A stretch of 64,000 nt of DNA, taken from Ignavibacteria bacterium RIFOXYB12_FULL_35_14. GTDB taxonomy: Bacteria > Bacteroidota > Ignavibacteria > Ignavibacteriales > Ignavibacteriaceae. The stretch lies in NCBI GenBank assembly GCA_001803045.1, contig MHAR01000008.1:54877-118876 (forward strand), read 5' to 3'. The notes under the pieces are model-generated. The model made no database searches, was not told where the DNA came from, and worked only from the letters and a program-made list of their open reading frames with translations. Below are positions 38,226-45,804 of this stretch, piece by piece. Both the position numbers and the translations under genes were made by a program. Numbering within the stretch: the stretch's first letter is position 1; the number at the start of each line of letters is the position of its first letter.

Positions 38226-38522
38226 ATGGAAAAGCACAACTCATTAGCAGAACATAAACAGCATGGATATGGAATATACATTTTGGTGTGGTTAGCTCTC
38301 TTAGCTTTAACCGCGGTAACTGTAACCGTAGCAGGAATTAACTTTGGCGGGATTACTGTCACTACAGCATTACTAGTGGCATCCGTAAAATCATATTTGG
38401 TTCTAAAAATATTTATGCATCTTGGTGCTGAACAGAAAGCTTTTAAAGTATTCGTATTGGTAGCTCTATTCTTTATAATAATTTCATTTATTCTACTGTT
38501 CTCCGATTATTCTTTTATTTAG
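38226..38522 (+). CDS. ctaF: Cytochrome c oxidase subunit IV (small)
   Basis: A 98-residue protein with three membrane segments (YILVWLALLALTAVTVTVAG, TTALLVASVKSYLVLKIFMH, VFVLVALFFIIISFILLF), fitting bacterial small oxidase subunit IV. The ATG at 38226 is chosen because AGGA lies 7 bases upstream; upstream in-frame TTG 38178 would overlap ctaE. Sequence conservation in this family is low, so position in the operon carries part of the call. Confidence 0.85.
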   Translation: MEKHNSLAEHKQHGYGIYILVWLALLALTAVTVTVAGINFGGITVTTALLVASVKSYLVLKIFMHLGAEQKAFKVFVLVALFFIIISFILLFSDYSFI

Positions 38523-38529
38523 GTTGTTT

Positions 38530-39165
38530 ATGTTAATAGCCCAGTCAGAATTTGTTAAGTCAGTTGATTTTGCTTTCTTCTTTATAATTGCGATCTCAGT
38601 TTTCTTCCTTGTTCTAATAACCGGGTTGATGATTTATTTTGTTTTTAAGTACAGCAGGAAGAAACATCCTAAAGCAGAAAATATTCACGGTAATGTACCG
38701 CTTGAAATTCTTTGGACGGTAATTCCAACCATATTGGTTTTATTTATGTTTTACTTTGGCTGGATGGGGTATAAGGAAATGTCAAAAATTCCTGAAGATT
38801 CTATGGTTGTAACTGTTACTGCGCAAATGTGGAAATGGAGCTTTAAATATGAAAATGGCAGAATTTCAGATACACTATATGTTCCGGTAAATCGTCCTGT
38901 AAAGGTAATTCTTAATTCTTTAGATGTTAATCATTCATTTTACATTCCTGCTTTCAGAGTTAAAAAGGATGTAATTCCTGGGAAACAAAATACCTCTTGG
39001 TTCAAAGCAACCGAAGTTGGTTCATATCCAATATTTTGTGCCGAGTATTGCGGTTTGAATCATTCTTACATGTATAATGAAGTTGTTGTTATGCCTGAAA
39101 ATAATTTTATTACCTGGCTGACTACCGATGTTGGACAAGTAAATAACTTTACTAATCAGAAATAA
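38530..39165 (+). CDS. ctaC: Cytochrome c oxidase subunit II, CuA type
   Basis: A 212-residue protein with two N-terminal membrane hairpins (FAFFFIIAISVFFLVLITGL; EILWTVIPTILVLFMFYFGW) and a periplasmic cupredoxin domain. All CuA ligands are visible: His in DVNHSFYIPAF, and Cys, Cys, His and Met in CAEYCGLNHSYM. Unlike caa3-type enzymes it has no fused C-terminal cytochrome c, so an external cytochrome must donate electrons. It is encoded after subunits I, III and IV, an unusual order. The ATG at 38530 is chosen over TTG 38524. Confidence 0.95.
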   Translation: MLIAQSEFVKSVDFAFFFIIAISVFFLVLITGLMIYFVFKYSRKKHPKAENIHGNVPLEILWTVIPTILVLFMFYFGWMGYKEMSKIPEDSMVVTVTAQMWKWSFKYENGRISDTLYVPVNRPVKVILNSLDVNHSFYIPAFRVKKDVIPGKQNTSWFKATEVGSYPIFCAEYCGLNHSYMYNEVVVMPENNFITWLTTDVGQVNNFTNQK

Positions 39166-39182
39166 AAAAATTTAGTTTTAGG

Positions 39183-40049
39183 TTGAAAGAAAAATTAAAA
39201 ATATTATCAGAGCTGACTAAGATTCGAATAACATCATTCGTTACATTAACAACGGTATTCGGATATATTTGTAATTCAAAGGAATTCCCATCAAATATTC
39301 TCTCAGCTGTCTTTGGAATTCTATTGCTTGCCTGCGGTTCTGCTGTATTAAATCACATTCAGGAGCACAAAACTGATGCGCTGATGGAAAGAACAAAGCA
39401 TCGTCCAATTCCCTCAAACAAAATTAGTATTAAGAATGCAGCTATCATTTCTCTTTTACTAGTTTTAACGGGTTCGGTTTTATTGTCATTCAATGGAATC
39501 ATTCCATTACTTTTGGGATTGCTTAATCTATTTTGGTACAATGTAGTTTATACACCACTAAAAAGAATAAGCCCAATAGCTATTATTCCAGGTTCGTTAG
39601 TGGGAGCAATTCCACCTGCCATTGGATGGGCTTCTGCTGGAGGAAGTATTTTTGATTCACAGATTTTAGTGATTTCATTTTTCTTTTTTATCTGGCAGAT
39701 ACCTCATTTTTGGTTACTTCTGCTTGTGCTTGGAAATGATTATGAAAAAGCAGGATTCCCGACTTTGACCCGGGTATTCAATACAAAACAGCTTTCAAGA
39801 ATTACATTTGTGTGGATAATCGCAACTGTAGTAACCAGTTTGTTAATTCCTCTTTTTGGAATTGTGAAGAATCCCAGTTTTTATTTTGCACTTCTCGCAG
39901 CAGGATTGTGGTTAACCTGGAATGCGTCTAAGTTTCTCAAAGACAAAGATCAAAAAATGAACTTTAGATTTGCGTTTAAAGAGATTAACATCTTCGTTCT
40001 GCTTGTAATGTTAATTATTTCGCTTGATCAAATTTTATTTTTTATTTAG
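39183..40049 (+). CDS. ctaB: Heme O synthase (protoheme IX farnesyltransferase)
   Basis: A 288-residue membrane prenyltransferase that makes heme O, the precursor of heme A for the adjacent aa3 oxidase. UbiA-family Asp motifs are visible in NHIQEHKTDALMERTKHRPI and in NDYEKAGFPTLTRVFNTKQL; YTPLKRISPIAIIPGSLVGA is typical of CtaB. The start is TTG at 39183. A stop codon lies 9 bases upstream in frame and no ATG fits, so a non-ATG start is required. Heme A synthase (ctaA) is not in this cluster. Confidence 0.93.
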   Translation: MKEKLKILSELTKIRITSFVTLTTVFGYICNSKEFPSNILSAVFGILLLACGSAVLNHIQEHKTDALMERTKHRPIPSNKISIKNAAIISLLLVLTGSVLLSFNGIIPLLLGLLNLFWYNVVYTPLKRISPIAIIPGSLVGAIPPAIGWASAGGSIFDSQILVISFFFFIWQIPHFWLLLLVLGNDYEKAGFPTLTRVFNTKQLSRITFVWIIATVVTSLLIPLFGIVKNPSFYFALLAAGLWLTWNASKFLKDKDQKMNFRFAFKEINIFVLLVMLIISLDQILFFI

Positions 40050-40066
40050 CCGGAGAAATGTAATTA

Positions 40067-41425
40067 ATGAATTTTTTTGATAGTGTAGTTCTACCTCAGT
40101 CTGCTGAACATATTCAGCTTCTTCATTATTTGATGGTGCTGCTTCAGTTTCTGTTTCTATCATTTATAAGTATTGTACTTGTTGGTACTTTTCTCTCCTT
40201 GAGATATTGGAAAAAGGGATTAAAAGAAAAAAACCATCTCTACATCCAATTCTCAAAGGATGTAATCGACATTCTCACAGTTAATAAAAGCTTTGGAGTA
40301 GTTCTCGGAATTCTTCCCATTGTTACTTCAATACTTATTTATGCTCAGCTTTTGCATAAAAGCAATTCCCCTGCAATGATTATTTTGATGATTGCGTTTC
40401 CACTAATTGCGCTTGGACTTATCTTAGTTTACACGTTTAGATATTCATTAACTTTCAATGATCTTTTTAATTTTTTGAAAAATGATTCATCATTAGAACA
40501 GAAATTAAAAGATAAGGTCGCAAAATTTGAATTCGACAGCAATAATTTAGCAAGAAGATCAGGAATCAGCGGACTTGCGTTACTGGCTGTTGGATCCTGG
40601 TATTATATTTCAGCAATTTCGTTTGCCGCATTTTCTGAATTTTGGGGGAGCAGCAATCGATTGATAATATTGTTCTCAATGCCGGCAATCTTAAATTTCA
40701 TTCAGTTTTTACTTTTGGCATTTGCAATAACCGGAAGTACAATTCTGTTTGCATTTTTCTATTGGGAAGGCGGAAGAGAAAATATAACTGATGATTATAA
40801 AAATTTTGTCAAGAAGACTTCATTGACTATTACTTTCACTGCATTAATTTTGCTTCCTCTAATACTGTTGATTAACGTTTTGCTTTTACCTAAATCATCG
40901 CTATCCGGTTCGGTATTCACTTACACTGTAATTGCAGTTGTGCTTATATTTTTATCGTATCATTTCTTATACGCAATTTCCAAAACTTCAAATTTAAAAA
41001 TGAGTGGTCAGCTTTTCTTTGCAGTGATCTTTGCTTTTCTCGCTCTTGTAATCAAAGATCAGATGGCTATGAGCAATTCAACAAAGCTTCATTCAGCGGT
41101 TCTTAGTTCGGATTTTGATAAATATTTAAGTGAATTGAAAGGTGAAGGAACACTGGCAGTTAAAGCAAGAAGCGGAGAAGAAATATTTACAATCGTTTGC
41201 TCATCTTGCCATAAGTTTGATGAAAAATTAGTTGGACCTCCATACAACAAAGTGCTGACTAAATACGAAGGAAAGTTGGATCAGTTGGTTGCGTTTATTA
41301 GAAATCCAGTGAAAGTAGATCCAGCTTATCCTCCAATGCCAAATCTCGCACTAAAACTGGACGAAGCAAAAAATATTGCCCAATATCTGATGGATATGCA
41401 TTCTAAAAGTGCTGCACCAAAGTAA
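40067..41425 (+). CDS. Polytopic membrane protein with C-terminal cytochrome c domain
   Basis: A 452-residue protein. The first 340 residues hold about eight hydrophobic segments (for example LMVLLQFLFLSFISIVLVG, GISGLALLAVGSWYYISAIS, FVFTYTVIAVVLIFLSYHFL-like stretch near 295). The last 85 form a monoheme cytochrome c with CSSCHKFDEKLVGPPYNKV near residue 383 and a candidate axial Met in PPMPNLALKL. I do not recognise the membrane domain. The heme domain faces the periplasm if the segment count is even. As the last gene of the ACIII-oxidase cluster it may donate electrons to subunit II, which lacks its own cytochrome domain. This role is inferred from position. Confidence 0.72.
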   Translation: MNFFDSVVLPQSAEHIQLLHYLMVLLQFLFLSFISIVLVGTFLSLRYWKKGLKEKNHLYIQFSKDVIDILTVNKSFGVVLGILPIVTSILIYAQLLHKSNSPAMIILMIAFPLIALGLILVYTFRYSLTFNDLFNFLKNDSSLEQKLKDKVAKFEFDSNNLARRSGISGLALLAVGSWYYISAISFAAFSEFWGSSNRLIILFSMPAILNFIQFLLLAFAITGSTILFAFFYWEGGRENITDDYKNFVKKTSLTITFTALILLPLILLINVLLLPKSSLSGSVFTYTVIAVVLIFLSYHFLYAISKTSNLKMSGQLFFAVIFAFLALVIKDQMAMSNSTKLHSAVLSSDFDKYLSELKGEGTLAVKARSGEEIFTIVCSSCHKFDEKLVGPPYNKVLTKYEGKLDQLVAFIRNPVKVDPAYPPMPNLALKLDEAKNIAQYLMDMHSKSAAPK

Positions 41426-41440
41426 ATTGTCTTTTGTAAT

Positions 41441-42634
41441 CTAGCCGAGAATTGCAACGACCTCTTTCTGCTTTTCCTTTCCAGTGAACATTACTTTCCC
41501 AGTATTTGTGATAAAGACATCTATCTCACTTCTTACTCCAAACTTTCCTGGAAGATAAATACCCGGTTCAATTGAAAATGATGTTGACGGAAGCAGTAAA
41601 CGTTCATCCTTAGTTTCAAAGTTATCCATATGTGCTCCGCTTCCATGAAGATCCGTAGTTATTGAATGTCCTGTGCGATGAATAAAGTACTTTCCATAGC
41701 CAGCTTGTTCTATCACATTTCTCGCCGATGCATCAACTTCGTAACCTCTTATTTCATTTCCCTGTTTGAATCTTGAACAAACCAAATCAAAAGCTGTATC
41801 ACGAGCCTCAGCGACTATATTAAATATTTCGGTGTATTCATCCGGAACGGAGTTGCCTACGAATCCAACCCACGTGATATCAGCCCACACTGCATCTTCA
41901 CTATTTACTTTTGCCCAAAGATCAATCAAAATAAAATCACCCGTTTTAATTTTCTTATTTACTTCTCTACTTGGTGTATAGTGAGGATTGGCGCTATTTT
42001 CATTAACTCCAACAATAGGTGGATCATCGGTGAATAATTCTCTTCGTTTGAATTCATCCATCATAAATTGTTGAACATCATACTCAGTTATACTTTTACT
42101 GTTTTCTATCTTCTTTTTTATAAAATCAAAAGCTTTATAGACGATATCGTTTAAAGCATTTGCAACAGGTTTGTTCTCGTTGAATTGTTCCTTTGTCCAT
42201 AGTGCATTGTACATTGAAATGAGATCGGCGCTGCTTACGATCTCTACTCCGAGCGATCTTATTTGTTCGATTGTTCCTGCATCTACACGAGAGACATAAG
42301 GTATTGCATTTAGAGGAGAATATTCCATTGCAACTTTTTTAATCCCTAGCAGGCTCGATCTTAAATTATCAATTAAAGAGTCATAACTTGCATAAGGAAG
42401 TTTTTTACCGGGCAGATGGTCAAAGTGAAATGTTTCGATTGCATTAGCTATTTTTTTTGGCTCTCCATGCTTGGGAATTAGATAATAAAATCTTCTTGTT
42501 AAGTGGGATTTTTTGGTAATGCCAAGCATTGTCAAAGCTAATTCATTGGAAAACCTGAAATCGTATAAAAGCCAGGCATCGATATTCATGTTTGTTAGGA
42601 TTTCTTGTACTTTTTTAAGATTGAATTTTTTCAC
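41441..42634 (-). CDS. M24-family metallopeptidase (Xaa-Pro aminopeptidase-like)
   Basis: A 397-residue peptidase with an N-terminal creatinase-like domain and a C-terminal pita-bread domain. The expected metal ligands are visible: Asp in ILIDLWAK, Asp in WADITWVG, His in HRTGHSIT, Glu in FSIEPGIYLPG and Glu in RSEIDVFI. It probably removes N-terminal residues before proline from peptides. The GTG start at 42634 is chosen because GGAGG lies 5 bases upstream and the protein then begins MKKFNLKKVQEIL. The in-frame ATG at 42658 would place that ribosome site inside the gene. It is convergent with the respiratory cluster, with a 15-base gap. Confidence 0.85.
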   Translation of the reverse strand: MKKFNLKKVQEILTNMNIDAWLLYDFRFSNELALTMLGITKKSHLTRRFYYLIPKHGEPKKIANAIETFHFDHLPGKKLPYASYDSLIDNLRSSLLGIKKVAMEYSPLNAIPYVSRVDAGTIEQIRSLGVEIVSSADLISMYNALWTKEQFNENKPVANALNDIVYKAFDFIKKKIENSKSITEYDVQQFMMDEFKRRELFTDDPPIVGVNENSANPHYTPSREVNKKIKTGDFILIDLWAKVNSEDAVWADITWVGFVGNSVPDEYTEIFNIVAEARDTAFDLVCSRFKQGNEIRGYEVDASARNVIEQAGYGKYFIHRTGHSITTDLHGSGAHMDNFETKDERLLLPSTSFSIEPGIYLPGKFGVRSEIDVFITNTGKVMFTGKEKQKEVVAILG

Positions 42635-42799
42635 TATTTCCTCCGATTGGAATGACATTAAAAATTTCGGATGTGAGAGTAAAGAAGGGATTATCTAAAT
42701 TAGAATGAGTCATTCGGTTATTAATAAAATTGATTATATTATCTATTAATAATAATTTTAACCACTAATAAAATAAACATTAACTATTAAAGTAAAAAA

Positions 42800-45733
42800 A
42801 TGAAAACATCTTTTAGATTGGGGTTACCGTTCTTTTTTCTAATCACGTTGCAATATTCACACGGTCAAACATATCAAGGACCCGCTGTTGGTTCTGTCGC
42901 GAGTGGAAGTTCAGTAACCACGGGAAGTTTTCTAAAATCAGTTGAGATTGGTCCCCCTCGAGAAAAAGGAACAAGAAATGTTGGCGGTATAGAAAATACT
43001 CCAAGATTTATTGATTTTGGGAATAGAAGTAATGTTTACCAATCCATTTATTCTGAAGACAGAGGCTATTTAGGAAAGAATACACAGGGTAATTCGAACA
43101 CAATTTTATTGAAAAACTTCAAAGGATTGAGTATGGGTAACTCAATTCCCCCCGATCCTCATGTTGCTGCTGGACCAACACATATTATTGCCACGGTGAA
43201 TACTTCTTTTGGTATATGGGATAAGGAAGGAAACTTAATCCAAACAATTAATCCCGACACATGGTTTCAAGGTTTGGTTTCAGATCCAGGCTGTTTCGAT
43301 CCGCAGATTATGTACGATCACTATGAGAAAAAGTGGATAATGACCTGGGATAGTCAAGATGATGCCTTAAAGAGAGCTCATTTCTTGGTGGCTGTTTCAG
43401 ATGATTCAATTCCATTAGGAAACTGGTATATATGGGCCTTACCGGCAAATCAAAATGGAGGCACAGTAGTGAATAATTGGGGTGATTACCCGCATATCGG
43501 ATTTGATAAGGAAGCAATCTATATCAACTCAAGGTCATGGACTTTTGCCACTACTACTACGCCTGCGCAATACCAATACAATAAAATTAGAATTATTGCT
43601 AAATCCGATATTTATAACAATCTGGGCGGTGCAATAAGTTGGACGGACATTTGGGATATAACAGACACTGATGTTAGTGTTACGTATAAACCAGATGTAA
43701 TAATGCCGGCTATCACTTACGATTCTGATGATCCAAATTATTTTCTGCATTCTCCGAGATATGGAGGTAATTTTGTAAGTTTATATTCAATTACAAATCC
43801 GACTAGCAATCCAGTTTTAACTAGGGTGAATATCCTTGTCGAACCTTTTAATGCGGCTCCAAATGCTAATCAAAAAGGTGGAAGCTCTACTTTAATTTCT
43901 TCAAATGAAAGCGGGATGACAACTTCTCCGATTTATCGAAACGGTTATTTGTGGGGAGTGCAGTCTATAGAAAATCCGACCTCGGCAGGATATTCATCTG
44001 TCAGGTATTATAAAATAGACGTAGGTAATTCGACTGTAGTTGAGACTGCAACCTTAGGAAATTCCGGATATTGGTATCTTTTCCCAGCTTTAACTATTGA
44101 TAAGGATGAGAATCTTGCTATAACTTATTCACGAAGTGGTAATGATGAATATTGCGGGGCTTATTTTACAACAAGATTAAAAAATGATCCTCCAGGGTTA
44201 AGTGGAAGCAACGTGTTACAAGAAGGGAAAGGTAACTATGTTGTGACTTTTGGTGGTACAAGAAATCGCTGGGGTGATTATATGGGTATTTTCCTTGATC
44301 CTTTTGACGAGAATAATGTGTGGTTGTTTACTGAATATGCAGATGTAAACAATAAATGGGGAACTTGGGTTGGTAAAATTAGAATGATTCCTTTCCCAAC
44401 GGCAACTTTGTTTACTGAGATTCCTTCATTAGAATTTGGAGATTTAGAAATTAATGCTGTAAGTGATACTCTTTTTTCAAAAATAAAGAATATCGGTGCA
44501 GAAACTTTAGTTATTACAAGTATACCAAACTCAATAGGACCATTCCGCATGGTTTCTAATTTATCGTTTCCTCTTAATTTAGCTTCTTATGATTCTGCTG
44601 TGATTAAATTTGTTTTCTCTCCTGTTGATACGGGAAACTATAACACTAATTATTCAATTGCATGCAATGATCCACTGTTCACAGGTTTTACTTTAACTGG
44701 TTATGCTTATGTTATCAATCCTGCAGTTCAGAATCAATTGTATTCTACCTCAGGAAGCGGTAATGGAGGTAAGATAGGTACAATTGATATAAGTTCAGGA
44801 ATCGCCAGTAATATTGGTCCTTCGTTATTTCCGGAAATAAGATCAATTTCTATAAATCCAAAGAATAAAGTTATTTATGGAGTTATTCCTTCCGGTAGCG
44901 TCCCATCTAAATTATTAAGAATCAATTCCCAGAAGGGAGATGCTTATTTACTTTATGAATTTCCTTCAGTCTTTTTAACAAGTCTCGCATTCGATACTAC
45001 TGGTGTTTTGTTTGCAGCAGCAAGAAATGGTAAAATTTATCAAATTAATCTTGATAATGGACAGATCGATTCTATAATGACCGCTCCAATCTCTATTTCA
45101 TCTATTGCATTTAACCCAATAGATAATGAATTATGGACATCAATTTATACAACTAGTACAGGCAAAGATAGGATTTACAAACTGGACAAATTAACAGGCG
45201 ATACAATTCGTATTGGCCAGACAGGATTCAATATTGTAACAAACGGAATTGCTTTTGACGAAAATGGAAATTTGTTTGGAGTAACAGGCTTAGCCAGTCA
45301 AATCAACAATTTAATTTCTATTAATACATCCACAGGTGTGGGTACTCTGATTGGAGCAACTGGACTGAAGCATTTAACCGATATTGCTTATTTAGCTATA
45401 AAACCAACTTCGGTTAAAAGTGATCAATCTACTGTTCCATCTCAATATTCTCTGAAGCAAAATTATCCGAATCCATTTAATCCATCGACAACTATTGAGT
45501 TTGCTTTGCCTGTCTCAGCCAAGGTAAAAGTAAAAGTGTATAATCTATTGGGTCAGACCGTAAAGGTGATTTATGATGGAGGGAAAGATGTTGGCTATCA
45601 TAAATTGAATTGGAATTCTGATGATGTTAATGGAAACTCAGTCAGCAGCGGCATTTATTTTTATGAACTAAGTGCAGCCGGTATAGACGGAAGCGAATTT
45701 ACTCAAATGAAGAAGATGATTTTAATTAAGTAA
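42800..45733 (+). CDS. Secreted T9SS cargo protein with propeller-like and HYDIN/ASPM-like domains
   Basis: A 977-residue exported protein with a signal peptide ending near YSHGQ. Residues 95-530 form a beta-rich domain with DPHVAAGPTHIIATVNTSFG and FDPQIMYDHYEKKWIMTW, found in many secreted proteins of unknown function. Residues 545-640 resemble an Ig-like ASPM/SPD-2/Hydin domain (LEFGDLEINAVSDTLFSKIK). A second propeller-like region follows (640-880). The end is a T9SS type A sorting domain (NYPNPFNPSTTIEFALP, SSGIYFYELSA), so it should pass through the PorU/PorV route. It is followed by a clear terminator. Confidence 0.85.
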   Translation: MKTSFRLGLPFFFLITLQYSHGQTYQGPAVGSVASGSSVTTGSFLKSVEIGPPREKGTRNVGGIENTPRFIDFGNRSNVYQSIYSEDRGYLGKNTQGNSNTILLKNFKGLSMGNSIPPDPHVAAGPTHIIATVNTSFGIWDKEGNLIQTINPDTWFQGLVSDPGCFDPQIMYDHYEKKWIMTWDSQDDALKRAHFLVAVSDDSIPLGNWYIWALPANQNGGTVVNNWGDYPHIGFDKEAIYINSRSWTFATTTTPAQYQYNKIRIIAKSDIYNNLGGAISWTDIWDITDTDVSVTYKPDVIMPAITYDSDDPNYFLHSPRYGGNFVSLYSITNPTSNPVLTRVNILVEPFNAAPNANQKGGSSTLISSNESGMTTSPIYRNGYLWGVQSIENPTSAGYSSVRYYKIDVGNSTVVETATLGNSGYWYLFPALTIDKDENLAITYSRSGNDEYCGAYFTTRLKNDPPGLSGSNVLQEGKGNYVVTFGGTRNRWGDYMGIFLDPFDENNVWLFTEYADVNNKWGTWVGKIRMIPFPTATLFTEIPSLEFGDLEINAVSDTLFSKIKNIGAETLVITSIPNSIGPFRMVSNLSFPLNLASYDSAVIKFVFSPVDTGNYNTNYSIACNDPLFTGFTLTGYAYVINPAVQNQLYSTSGSGNGGKIGTIDISSGIASNIGPSLFPEIRSISINPKNKVIYGVIPSGSVPSKLLRINSQKGDAYLLYEFPSVFLTSLAFDTTGVLFAAARNGKIYQINLDNGQIDSIMTAPISISSIAFNPIDNELWTSIYTTSTGKDRIYKLDKLTGDTIRIGQTGFNIVTNGIAFDENGNLFGVTGLASQINNLISINTSTGVGTLIGATGLKHLTDIAYLAIKPTSVKSDQSTVPSQYSLKQNYPNPFNPSTTIEFALPVSAKVKVKVYNLLGQTVKVIYDGGKDVGYHKLNWNSDDVNGNSVSSGIYFYELSAAGIDGSEFTQMKKMILIK

Positions 45734-45757
45734 ACATCGGGAAAATATTTTATCTTT

Positions 45758-45785
45758 AAAGCCGGAAATTCTCCGGCTTTTTATT
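45758..45785 (+). terminator. Intrinsic terminator after the T9SS cargo gene
   Basis: AAAGCCGGA (45758-45766) pairs with TCCGGCTTT (45772-45780) around a 5-base loop, and is followed by TTATT. It lies 25 bases after the stop codon and separates this gene from the phosphorylase. Confidence 0.85.
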
Positions 45786-45804
45786 ATTTAAGTGCGAGGT
45801 GTTA

